Source: Candidatus Poribacteria bacterium (lineage in GTDB: Bacteria; Poribacteria; WGA-4E; WGA-3G). From it: a stretch of 64,000 nucleotides of DNA. The stretch's first letter is position 1; each line of letters begins with the position of its first letter. The DNA is taken from positions 179,913 through 243,912 of the forward strand of contig VXMD01000032.1 in NCBI GenBank assembly GCA_009841255.1, written 5' to 3'. Made by a program: the position numbers and the translations under genes. Below are positions 35,890 through 44,370 of the stretch, in pieces. The notes under the pieces were generated by a model. The model was not told the origin of the DNA. It worked only from the letters and a program-made list of their open reading frames with translations, and did no database searches.

Positions 35890-36453
35890 TCAGAGTATCA
35901 TCAACGCAGCATCGTATCTGTCTTTAACTAATTCTTGAACATCCTCTCGCAACTTTTGCCAACTCCGTTGTAGTTTTGCTTCGACCCATAGCCTGCCTTC
36001 ATCGATTCCCATTCCGTGATGAACGTATGCCAAATATAAAAGCGAAGGCACCTGTTCAATATGAGACATGGCATCGGCATTCGCAAGACATGCGCCCTCC
36101 GCACTCCGATGTTCTACTTTTACACTTCCTCGATGTGTTGCGATAGCGTCCTTAACAGCTTCCGTTTTTTCTTCCGGATAGCCGAAACGCTTGAGAAGTT
36201 TCTCCGCTTCAATCGGACCGTGAATATGATGATCCGCATAGAGGGCTTCGTCTTTTATGCTGGCATAATCGTGGAGCAATGCCGCAAATTCCACAATTTC
36301 GGGATTAGCATCAAAGCGTGGGACGAGTTGTTTGGCGTTTCGAACGACCGGTAGGATATGATGCGTCCAAATATCGTAACCGAAAATATTCGTATCCGCG
36401 GCACACGCTTGTTCAACAATTTGCTCAACCTTGTTTTTTACAGTTTCAATCAT
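35890..36453 (-). CDS. HD-domain phosphohydrolase
   Basis: A 187-residue protein with His and HD residues for a two-metal centre: WTHHILPVV near residue 30, AALLHDYASIKDE (about 57-69, the HD pair), and DHHIHGPIEAEKLL with ATHRGS later. It resembles small metal-dependent phosphohydrolases acting on nucleotides or other phosphoesters. A GAAGAG site precedes the ATG. It is first in a minus-strand group with the remnant and the nucleotidyltransferase gene. Confidence 0.85.
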   Translation of the reverse strand: MIETVKNKVEQIVEQACAADTNIFGYDIWTHHILPVVRNAKQLVPRFDANPEIVEFAALLHDYASIKDEALYADHHIHGPIEAEKLLKRFGYPEEKTEAVKDAIATHRGSVKVEHRSAEGACLANADAMSHIEQVPSLLYLAYVHHGMGIDEGRLWVEAKLQRSWQKLREDVQELVKDRYDAALMIL

Positions 36454-36653
36454 AAAGACTCTTCTTTTAAATCACCCACAGGCTAATATTAATATTGAGT
36501 GTGAGGGTATTCGTCACAGCAGAATCGCACCGTTAGCACAACCCGTTTCCAACAGTATTAAGAATACCACAAGACTGAAATCAAGGCAACTGAAATGATA
36601 CTGGACGAGACCAGACATCGCGTGCTTACGTCGCCGCTGCTGAAACGAAAAAT

Positions 36654-36682
36654 TTGCCTTTTTTTTTTCTATATGCTACAAT
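36654..36682 (+). promoter_or_regulatory. Candidate sigma-70 promoter
   Basis: TTGCCT (36654-36659) and TACAAT (36677-36682) are 17 bp apart with a T-rich spacer. The same TTGCC -35 occurs at 40118 and 45614. Confidence 0.55.
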
Positions 36683-36793
36683 TTCTTTTTAGTAACAGGA
36701 TACAAAAATCTTGATCCACTTTCATAGTAGGGCTTGAAAGTAACACCTTTGAACCCAAACTACCAAAATCCACCAAAAAGGGAGACCCTCAAT

Positions 36794-37882
36794 TTGATAA
36801 ATTTATATGGCACAACGTATGACAGAATGCAATTGCTTCGCCACGTCGGAGATGTGTCGCAAATTGCCCATGCCAAAATGTACCAACTCACGGATGGCAA
36901 CGAAAAGGGCGTTGATGCCATCGACTTCCGAACCGGGAGCGGTCTTAATTTCACAGTGTTACCGAGCCGTGGCTTGGATGTCTCTTATGCAGAATATCAG
37001 GGGATCCCGCTCTGTTGGCGTTCGAGTACAGGGGATGTCAGTCCTGCACATTATGAACCGGATGGGCTCGGCTGGCTACGAGGCTTTTATGGCGGCTTGC
37101 TGACAACTTGCGGTATGCGACAAGTCGGGGTACCGAGCGAAGATGACGATGAAACTTTAGGGCTTCACGGGAGAGCCTCGTATATCCCTGCCAAAAATGT
37201 TTGGGTCGACAGTCGGTGGGAAGGACAGCGCTATATGCTATGGGCGCAGGGTAAAGTGAAAGAGACCGCCGCTTTGGGCGAAAACCTCTCTCGCACCCGT
37301 AGAATTTGGACCGAGTTAGGGTCGCGGACGTTGCATATTGAGGATATCGTCGAAAACTTGGGATACCAAAATTCACCACACATGTACCTCTTCCATATTA
37401 ACGTCGGATTTCCAATTCTTACGCAAGACAGTGAACTGCTTGCGCCCTCCTCACAGGTCACCCCCCGTGATGAACAAGCTGCTGCAAACTTAAACAATTA
37501 TAATCTCTGCGAACCGCCAACCGTTGATTTCCAAGAAGAGGTCTTCTATCACGAAATGGAGCCCGACATTGATAATCACATCCATGTCGCACTTGTAAAC
37601 CGAAATTTTAACGATGGACAAGGTATCGGTGTATCGGTACGCTATCACAAGACGCAGTTTCCACACTTTGTTCAGTGGAAGATGTGCGGTGAAGGCAGCT
37701 ACGTCTTCGGTTTAGAACCATCGAATTGTGGGGTAGAAGGTAGGGCAAAAGAACGCGAACGTGGGGCTTTACAGTATATTGAACCCGGTGGGCGTCGGCA
37801 CTATGAGGTCGAAATCGGTGTATTGGCTTCCAATGCGGAAATTGATGCACTTCAAGAAAAAATATCAAACACCCAAAATTAA
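36794..37882 (+). CDS. DUF4432 (aldose 1-epimerase-like) protein
   Basis: The conserved part begins INLYGTTYDRMQLLRHVGD, matching the N-terminus of DUF4432 proteins, so the TTG at 36794 with GGGAGA upstream is chosen (362 residues). An earlier TTG at 36734 would add 20 residues. Further family blocks: AIDFRTGSGLNFTVLPSRG, ADG-type LHGRASYIPA, and FVQWKMCGEGSYVFGLEP with an ERG motif near the end. The galactose-mutarotase-like fold suggests sugar binding or epimerisation; substrate unknown. Confidence 0.82.
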   Translation: MINLYGTTYDRMQLLRHVGDVSQIAHAKMYQLTDGNEKGVDAIDFRTGSGLNFTVLPSRGLDVSYAEYQGIPLCWRSSTGDVSPAHYEPDGLGWLRGFYGGLLTTCGMRQVGVPSEDDDETLGLHGRASYIPAKNVWVDSRWEGQRYMLWAQGKVKETAALGENLSRTRRIWTELGSRTLHIEDIVENLGYQNSPHMYLFHINVGFPILTQDSELLAPSSQVTPRDEQAAANLNNYNLCEPPTVDFQEEVFYHEMEPDIDNHIHVALVNRNFNDGQGIGVSVRYHKTQFPHFVQWKMCGEGSYVFGLEPSNCGVEGRAKERERGALQYIEPGGRRHYEVEIGVLASNAEIDALQEKISNTQN

Positions 37883-37941
37883 TACTATAAATCTGGTGTG
37901 GATACACCGATAGGTTGTTCCACACTTGAGGAGATACTACC

Positions 37942-39966
37942 ATGAAGAGATGTTCGTTTTTATCCCTTATTGCCTTGGCATTACTGGCAACGTTTATGTT
38001 CGTTGGTTGTGGCGCGAAAGAGCCGCCTTCCGTTTCAATTCCGACTGAAGCACCTGTAACACAACAAGAACCAGAGGAAACACACGAAGAATCGCAAGTC
38101 ATAGAGCAGGATCTTGATGAACATCACGAACCATCCGAAGAAACACACGAAGAACCCCACACCGCTGAAGAGGAAACGCACCGTGAAGTCGAACCCGAAG
38201 TCGCAATGCCAATAGTCGAGATTCCGGGTGGCAGTGTGTTACACCTGATACCGGAAGACACCGCTGGGATTATTTATTGTCCGAGTTTGAATGCGTTAAA
38301 CGATCGGGTTAACATGTTGGCAATGGACTTGATGCCGACGGCTGAAAACCCGGAAGTCATCGCCAGAATTTTAGCAAGTAGCTTTGGAGCTGGCTTTGAG
38401 AGCCTCAGTGAATTGGAGGAAATCGGGCTGGACATGAATCAAGATTTTGCGATCTTTATGACCTCCTTGAATCCACCAGATCTCTCCGCAACCGTGCATC
38501 TGACAGACCCGGCAGCGATGAAACAGGTAATTGATGCCGAAAGCGAAGGCACCGCACCCACCGAATATAATGGCGTAACCTATTGGAACGCAGCTGGTGG
38601 TGGTGGCAGTTTCGCGATTATAGATAATACCCTCATTTTTTCTCGATTCGCCGAAGTCTGTGAAAGCGTCATTGATACCTATAACAAGACAAAGCCGGCC
38701 ATCACAACCAACCCCGATTACGGTACTTTTCTCGCTGATGTATCAAAAGGAACCGCGCAACTCGCCGTGCACTTTAATCTTGAATCAGTCGTGCCTGCCT
38801 TGAGCGCCGCCCTTGAAGAGGAATCGGAGTCAATGCAAGACAGCCTTGAAAGCGATCCTGCTATCGGGGCAGCATCCCCTTTCCTTGAAAGTATATTCGA
38901 TGGCTTTATAGGTGGAATTGAGCAACTAAAATCTCTGAGCGCCACGCTTGAAGTGCAAGGAACCGATGTGCAACTGTCTCCCTTTCTGAGATTCAAGAGC
39001 AATGGCGGAATTCAGAACGCGCTAAAAGGGATGACTCCCGATGAATTGACCCTTCTTGGCGAACTCCCGAGTCCGGCGTTTATGAATGGAGCACTTCAGG
39101 GAAAACCCGAACTGATGATTGAGATGAGCATGTTCTGGTTGAAAATGCTTCCACAGGACTTCGCCCCGGAACAGGCAGAGATACTTGCGTCCCTGGTCAA
39201 ACAAACGGAAGACTTTTATAAGGCACTTGATGAAGAATGGGCTTTCTCTGCCAATTTTAGTGATAGCATCATTCCAGATTATTTGGTTATCTATGGACTG
39301 AAAGATAAACAAAAGGCAAAAACCTACATAGAAGAGGCGTTGCTTAAACAACTCCAAGACGCAATGGCATTGGCTCGAAATATGATGGGTGATGGTATTC
39401 ATCTCAATATGTACGAAGGCGCCTATCAAGGGACGCCCACGATGTATAATGACGTTGAGATTAAAAGTTACATCTTCCCGAATTTCGGTAACGCTCTCGG
39501 AACGATGCCACCCGAGGCGGCTGCGTTGATGCCAAACGAATGGCACTGCTACTATGCTATTACAGATGACCATTTGTTTATGGTGATGGGCAGTGAGGAA
39601 TTGATGAAAATGGCTTTAGATAACAGGTCGGGAGTCGGTACCGCACCTGTTTTCTCTGGAGAACCCAGTTACGAAAAACTAGCCACGACCTTGGACGTGG
39701 AGAGTAACCTATTTTTTGCTATGTCTCCAATGACCTTGGTTAAAAGCCTTTTACCGATTCTTGCGAGCGTGGCAGATCCAAATGGGGCTGCCGCATTGCA
39801 AATGATGGCGGGAATGTTTATGAGTTTGCCCGAGAACTACAGCATCGGTTTTTCCGCGAAAGTCGAGGATGATGGAATCGGGGCGAAACTTTTGTTGACG
39901 CTCGGTGACTTCAAGCAACTTATCCAGATTTTTGCTATGATGCCGGGTATGGGGCAGATGCAATAG
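37942..39966 (+). CDS. Large lipoprotein with Glu/His-rich linker, unknown function
   Basis: A 674-residue protein with a signal peptide ending in FVGC (C23). Residues about 43-85 form a Glu/His-rich low-complexity linker with repeated EETHEE and HHEP units, which might bind metal. The remainder resembles DUF3352-like repeats: PEDTAGIIYCPSLNAL, SLSELEEIGLDMNQDFAIFM, and a second similar half ending in LLTLGDFKQLIQIF. I do not recognise an enzymatic motif. A strong terminator follows, so it is a single gene unit. GAGGAG precedes the ATG. Confidence 0.7.
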   Translation: MKRCSFLSLIALALLATFMFVGCGAKEPPSVSIPTEAPVTQQEPEETHEESQVIEQDLDEHHEPSEETHEEPHTAEEETHREVEPEVAMPIVEIPGGSVLHLIPEDTAGIIYCPSLNALNDRVNMLAMDLMPTAENPEVIARILASSFGAGFESLSELEEIGLDMNQDFAIFMTSLNPPDLSATVHLTDPAAMKQVIDAESEGTAPTEYNGVTYWNAAGGGGSFAIIDNTLIFSRFAEVCESVIDTYNKTKPAITTNPDYGTFLADVSKGTAQLAVHFNLESVVPALSAALEEESESMQDSLESDPAIGAASPFLESIFDGFIGGIEQLKSLSATLEVQGTDVQLSPFLRFKSNGGIQNALKGMTPDELTLLGELPSPAFMNGALQGKPELMIEMSMFWLKMLPQDFAPEQAEILASLVKQTEDFYKALDEEWAFSANFSDSIIPDYLVIYGLKDKQKAKTYIEEALLKQLQDAMALARNMMGDGIHLNMYEGAYQGTPTMYNDVEIKSYIFPNFGNALGTMPPEAAALMPNEWHCYYAITDDHLFMVMGSEELMKMALDNRSGVGTAPVFSGEPSYEKLATTLDVESNLFFAMSPMTLVKSLLPILASVADPNGAAALQMMAGMFMSLPENYSIGFSAKVEDDGIGAKLLLTLGDFKQLIQIFAMMPGMGQMQ

Positions 39967-39976
39967 GGTCTATCTA

Positions 39977-40016
39977 ACTCGCCTACAACCTGATGGTAGG
40001 CGAGTTTCTATATTTT
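39977..40016 (+). terminator. Rho-independent terminator
   Basis: A perfect 10-bp stem ACTCGCCTAC (39977-39986) / GTAGGCGAGT (39996-40005) with a 9-nt loop is followed by the T-rich stretch TTCTATATTTT, just after the lipoprotein gene. Confidence 0.75.
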
Positions 40017-40117
40017 AACCCAAATTGCTATCTTTGCAGCACAATACAAAAAATCCGATACACTTCTAAAGTCCAATGCCCCTTTCAAGGAAAATTAACA
40101 ACTTTTGTGGGAAAAAC

Positions 40118-40146
40118 TTGCCTTTTTTTGGAAAATATTGTATGAT
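40118..40146 (+). promoter_or_regulatory. Candidate sigma-70 promoter of the porin gene
   Basis: TTGCCT (40118-40123) and TATGAT (40141-40146) are 17 bp apart. The transcript would have a leader of about 125 nt that includes a stem-loop at 40211-40238. Confidence 0.55.
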
Positions 40147-40277
40147 GCGTAGTTAGATATGAATTTTGTTATTTTTGTCTGAATAATGTTAAATTAACCT
40201 ATTGTAATCTAAGTTGCTACCTATGTAAAAAGCAACTTAACATTGGATCGTATGATCTAACTGAGGAGGAAAGTCTG

Positions 40278-40844
40278 ATGCATAAATATGGAGATTTCAC
40301 AAACTTTTTTCTTTTGAACAATCGTAAATATCAATACATCCTCATCTTCAGCATAGGATTTTTGCTAGTCGTTTCCTCTTATGCTACTGCTGATACAACC
40401 GAAGAGACAGCGGAAACCGTTGAGGCACCAGCACCGAAGAAGAGTCCCATTAAAGTCGGTGGGGCAATGCGTGTCAATTACGCCTACGGTGGTTATGGCA
40501 GTGAAGATGCTCCACATCCGCGAGGCGAGAAGATCGGGGATGTCGACCTTGAGATTTTCCGCCTCAATGCTGACTTGGACTATAACAACATCATCAGTCG
40601 TCTCGAATACCGGTGGTATGATGGTTACAGCATGATACACACCGCATGGTTAGGGTATAAACTTGGTGATTCCGGCACAGTTAAAGCAGGTATTGTGCGC
40701 GTGCCCTTCGGGCCCACCGCTTACGGCGTTTCTACGAGCTGGTTTTTCGACCAGCATTTTTACGTCGGACTCGCCGACGACATGGACCTAGGGATCAGAT
40801 GGAATGATACCTTTGATAAACTCACGCTTGATGTCGGCTACTAA
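40278..40844 (+). pseudogene. Outer-membrane porin-like protein, 5' part (interrupted by stop)
   Basis: This frame encodes 188 residues: a signal peptide (hydrophobic 22-36 ending in SSYATA), a Thr/Glu/Ala/Pro-rich stretch, then beta-barrel strands (GGAMRVNYAYGGYG, LEYRWYDGYSMIHTAWLGYK, VRVPFGPTAYG) as in phosphate-selective porin O/P-like proteins. It ends DVGY at a TAA (40842-40844). The very next codons, in the same frame, continue as the 3' part. The two together make one typical porin of about 438 residues, so this looks like a nonsense-mutated gene. Confidence 0.75.
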
Positions 40845-40847
40845 CCT

Positions 40848-41594
40848 ATGAGTGATCCTCAACTGATACAGTATGGCAGCCTGGCGAGCTCGCGATACAG
40901 TTATGACATTGTCAGATGGGAAGAAAAAGCCGATGCCAAAGGAACCGTCGAGTGGGGGGCTGGTGAAAACGGGTTTGATGAACGACATCAATTGAATCTC
41001 CGAGCCATCTACGCACTTGAAAACATTGCAGACGTGGGTGTATCGCTGCAATACGGATTATTGGCGGGAACAAATGTCGGGCAGGACGATAGTGGTAACC
41101 ACTATGCACTTTCCGCACATATAAAGAATGAATTCGCGGATTTCACGCTCTATTCACAATTCTCCTATTATGCGCATAACATCGCTGACGAAACGCCTTG
41201 GGGGACGGGCGACCTAATTCCGATGGGGGCTTATGACTTCGCATGGCCCATCGCCTCAACCGGACTAATACCCGCGCTCTCGCTAAGATACGGCGGCATA
41301 GATACCTCAAGTATCTCATGGGTTGACAGCGTTACACCCTATGCGGAGTGGAGTACTATCCTCAAAACTGTAGACGACTATAACGCCAGCACACTTGTGA
41401 CGCTCGGCGCAAGTTGGACAATCTTGGGCGCACTATATGTTTATAGTGATCTTGCACTCTCCGATGGCAACTTTTTTGTCGGTAACACCGGAGATGACTA
41501 CGGAAATATCCTCACTGGGGTTAACCATGTGGGTGCCAATGGAAATAACGTATGGCATTGGCGACTTAACTTTAACTTCGGTTATTATTTCTAA
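40848..41594 (+). pseudogene. Outer-membrane porin-like protein, 3' part
   Basis: The same frame as the 5' part, separated by one stop and one Pro codon. Its 248 residues are amphipathic beta strands (RYSYDIVRWEEK, LRAIYALENIADVGVSLQYG, FTLYSQFSYYAHN) and end in NFNFGYYF, the terminal aromatic expected of an outer-membrane barrel. It has no credible ribosome site or signal peptide of its own, so it cannot form a porin unless read through. A betaine transporter gene follows. Confidence 0.75.
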
Positions 41595-41696
41595 TCGGTT
41601 ACGTAACCTTCCACTGTGAACGCGCTTTGTAAACGCGTCTCGCTCCGTGCGCGGTTGAAAAAACCGCTAAATCAATTCTAAAAGGAGAATTTTGAA

Positions 41697-43217
41697 ATGC
41701 ACGAAGAAGGAAAACACCTCCAGAATGACACCAAGATATTTGGGCTGACCCCGGTTTTTCTCATTTCCTCAATCGCCATCGTCATTTTTGTCATTGGGTC
41801 CCTCGTGTTCCGGGAAGGGGCAACACACCTTTTCGGGGCAACCCGAAGATGGCTCACCACAAACTTCGACTGGTGGTTTATGGATATTGTTAACCTCCTT
41901 GTGGTGTTCTGTCTATTTTTGATTGTCTCCCCATTGGGCAAGGTCCGCCTCGGCGGACGGGATGCCGTTCCTGAATACTCCAACCTCACTTGGTTCGCCA
42001 TGCTCTTTGCAGCCGGTATCGGTATCGGGCTCCTATTCTTCGGGGTCTTAGAACCCGTCCAACACTTTATGAGCCCCCCCCTCGGCGGTGAAGCAAAAAC
42101 TGATACAGCTATCGGTATCGCAGCAACAACGTTTCACTGGGGAATACACGGCTGGGCAGTCTACGGAGTCGTCGGACTTTCCCTGGCATTCTTCACCTAC
42201 AACCGAGGACTACCGCTCACTATCCGCTCGGCATTCTATCCGCTTCTCGGAGAACGCGTTTGGGGCTGGCCGGGGCATGTCATTGATACGCTCGCTGTCT
42301 TCGCCAGCTTGTTCGGACTCGCCACTTCACTCGGCTTAGGGGCCCAGCAGGTGACCGCCGGACTCAACTATCTCTTTGAAATTCCCGCGACCAACACCGC
42401 TATGGTGATCCTGATCGTTGTAATAACCGCAGCCGCGCTCATCTCTGTGCTGACAGGACTGAATGTGGGTATCAAACGCCTCAGCCAATTCAACGTGATT
42501 CTCGCGTTTTTGCTCCTACTCTTTGTCATCCTCGTCGGTCCGAAAATCGCCATACTTAAAGGTATGTTCACTGGACTGACCGAATATATCTCTCAGATGA
42601 GACCTCTCAGCAACTGGGTCGGCCGCGAAGACACAGGATTCCTCCACGGATGGACAACGTTCTATTGGGCGTGGTGGATCGCCTGGGCTCCCTTCGTCGG
42701 CACCTTCATCGCCCGAATTTCAAAGGGACGGACGGTTCGCGAGTTTATCATCGGTGTCCTACTGCTACCCACCCTATTGTGTTTAGTGTGGTTCAGTGCC
42801 TTCGGCGGCACCGCCCTTGATCAGATCACCAGTGATAACTACACGGGTGTGACGGAAACTGTCGAAGCGTATAAACCGGAACTCTCGCTGTTCAAAATGC
42901 TTGACAAACTGCCGCTGACAACACTGATCTCCTCCATCGCGATGCTGCTGACGATCATCTTCTTTGTTACCTCATCCGACTCTGGATCGCTTGTTATTGA
43001 TACCATCACGGCGGGCGGCAAACTTGACGCACCAGTATCTCACCGAGTGTTTTGGTGCACGGCTGAGGGGGCTGTTGCCATCGTGCTGTTACTTGGCGGG
43101 GGGCTGAGTTCGTTACAGGCAGCCTCCCTCGTGGCAGGCTTCCCGTTTGCAGCTGTGCTCTTCGGGATGGGAGCTTGTGTCTGGATCGGACTTCGTAACG
43201 AAGCACGTCAATCCTAA
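41697..43217 (+). CDS. BCCT-family betaine/carnitine/choline transporter
   Basis: A 506-residue inner-membrane protein with 12 hydrophobic helices. Signatures are the glycine-rich AAGIGIGLLFFGVLEP, GIHGWAVYGVVG, and WWIAWAPFVGTFIARISKG of the substrate and gating helices. BCCT carriers import quaternary amines with sodium or protons, for osmoprotection or catabolism. AAAAGGAG precedes the ATG. The broken porin gene just upstream may have provided outer-membrane entry. It ends before a strong hairpin. Confidence 0.95.
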   Translation: MHEEGKHLQNDTKIFGLTPVFLISSIAIVIFVIGSLVFREGATHLFGATRRWLTTNFDWWFMDIVNLLVVFCLFLIVSPLGKVRLGGRDAVPEYSNLTWFAMLFAAGIGIGLLFFGVLEPVQHFMSPPLGGEAKTDTAIGIAATTFHWGIHGWAVYGVVGLSLAFFTYNRGLPLTIRSAFYPLLGERVWGWPGHVIDTLAVFASLFGLATSLGLGAQQVTAGLNYLFEIPATNTAMVILIVVITAAALISVLTGLNVGIKRLSQFNVILAFLLLLFVILVGPKIAILKGMFTGLTEYISQMRPLSNWVGREDTGFLHGWTTFYWAWWIAWAPFVGTFIARISKGRTVREFIIGVLLLPTLLCLVWFSAFGGTALDQITSDNYTGVTETVEAYKPELSLFKMLDKLPLTTLISSIAMLLTIIFFVTSSDSGSLVIDTITAGGKLDAPVSHRVFWCTAEGAVAIVLLLGGGLSSLQAASLVAGFPFAAVLFGMGACVWIGLRNEARQS

Positions 43218-43240
43218 TAGCCATTGACTGTTAACAGTTT

Positions 43241-43296
43241 TAACCCTCAACTCGGGTTCCCTTAACATTTCTAACGGAGGCGAGTTGAGGGTTAAA
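43241..43296. repeat. Long hairpin between BCCT gene and accA
   Basis: A perfect 15-bp inverted repeat TTAACCCTCAACTCG / CGAGTTGAGGGTTAA (43241-43255, 43282-43296) encloses a 26-nt loop. It lies 24 bp after the transporter stop and could end that transcript, though no T run follows. Confidence 0.6.
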
Positions 43297-43320
43297 GTGA
43301 AAAAAAAGGGTATTGGTAGT

Positions 43321-43360
43321 CGGTTAAGAGGCTTTGATTCAATCAAACGCCTTTTAACCG
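43321..43360 (+). promoter_or_regulatory. Long leader hairpin directly before accA
   Basis: CGGTTAA, AGGC and TTTGAT pair with ATCAAA, GCCT and TTAACCG around a 3-nt loop, with one bulged C and one G-U pair: about an 18-bp stem. It ends 20 nt before the accA ATG and could control its translation or protect the mRNA. Confidence 0.5.
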
Positions 43361-43380
43361 AAAGCCGAAAGCCAACAAAT

Positions 43381-44352
43381 ATGAACACAACAGATCTGGA
43401 ATTTGAAAAACCATTCATTGAATTGGAACGTCAGCTCGCGCAACTAAATGCTTTCTCTGAAATGCATCCGGAGTTAGATATCACGGAGGGTATTGCGACT
43501 CTAAAACAGAATGCAGACACGCTCACAAAACAGACCTTCCAGAATTTAAGTCGCTGGGATAAGGTGCGCTTAGCACGGCATCCGCAACGTCCGCAAGCCC
43601 CCTTCTATATTAACGCACTTTTCGATGAATATGTTGAACTCCGTAGCGATAAATTATACGGCGACGATCGAGCACTCATCGGGGGTTTCGCATGGTTCGA
43701 TGACCAACCGCTTGTCTACCTCGCACACCAAAAAGGCACGAACCTCAAAGAGCGACAGGAGATGAATTTCGGGTACACGCATCCAGAGGGCTACCGCAAG
43801 GCAAAACGATTGATGCAGTTAGCCGATAAATTCAACCGACCCTTAATTTGTTTTGTTGATACGCCAGGGGCGCACTTTGATCTTCGTTCCGAAGAATATG
43901 GACAAGCAATGGCGATCGCTGAAAACCTCGCAGAGATGATGACAATGCGTGTTCCGATCCTCGTTGTTATCATCGGCGAAGGGGGCAGTGGCGGTGCTTT
44001 GGCAATCGCAGTCGGAAATCGCGTCTTGATGATGGAATATGCCGTCTACTGTGTCGCACCCCCTGAAGCCTGCAGCGGTATCGTCTGGAAGGATAAAGGC
44101 GAACACGCTCCCGAAGCAACCGAAGGCTATAAACCGACGGCTCCAGACCTGCTTAAGTTAAAGATTATTGATCAAATTATCCGTGAACCGCTCGGTGGGG
44201 CACACAGAGACGCGGAAGCCTCTGCACGCAACGTCAAACGTGCAGTCCGTAAACACCTCACTGAATTGATGCAGATGACCCCGCAGCAACTGATCCAACA
44301 AAGGCATGAACGTTATCGACACATCGGGCTTTATGGCGAAGATCTTGCTTGA
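43381..44352 (+). CDS. accA: Acetyl-CoA carboxylase carboxyltransferase subunit alpha
   Basis: A 323-residue protein matching the alpha carboxyltransferase of bacterial acetyl-CoA carboxylase, which with AccD moves CO2 from biotin to acetyl-CoA for fatty-acid synthesis. The ATG at 43381 gives the usual length; the longer upstream frame runs through a leader hairpin. Visible blocks: FEKPFIELERQLAQL at the start, RPQAPFYI, HQKGTNLKER, GYTHPEGYRKAKRLM, and the oxyanion site IIGEGGSGGALAI. No clear ribosome site is visible. accD is not in the window. Confidence 0.95.
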   Translation: MNTTDLEFEKPFIELERQLAQLNAFSEMHPELDITEGIATLKQNADTLTKQTFQNLSRWDKVRLARHPQRPQAPFYINALFDEYVELRSDKLYGDDRALIGGFAWFDDQPLVYLAHQKGTNLKERQEMNFGYTHPEGYRKAKRLMQLADKFNRPLICFVDTPGAHFDLRSEEYGQAMAIAENLAEMMTMRVPILVVIIGEGGSGGALAIAVGNRVLMMEYAVYCVAPPEACSGIVWKDKGEHAPEATEGYKPTAPDLLKLKIIDQIIREPLGGAHRDAEASARNVKRAVRKHLTELMQMTPQQLIQQRHERYRHIGLYGEDLA

Positions 44353-44370
44353 TAGGTTAATACGAGCGAT

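Larger units (their letters stand above)
39967..40277. other. 311-bp intergenic region before the porin gene
   Basis: No gene is seen. It holds the lipoprotein terminator, a CCCAAATTGCTATC motif near 40020, a promoter at 40118-40146 and a 5' leader hairpin AAGTTGCT/AGCAACTT (40211-40218, 40231-40238) whose left arm recurs near 6177. Next come a small GATC palindrome and GAGGAGG before the ATG. Confidence 0.6.

Noticed and set aside
43285..43380. N-terminal extension of accA by 32 residues
   Set aside because: This stretch encodes a long hairpin and has no match to known AccA N-termini; the ATG at 43381 gives the normal length.
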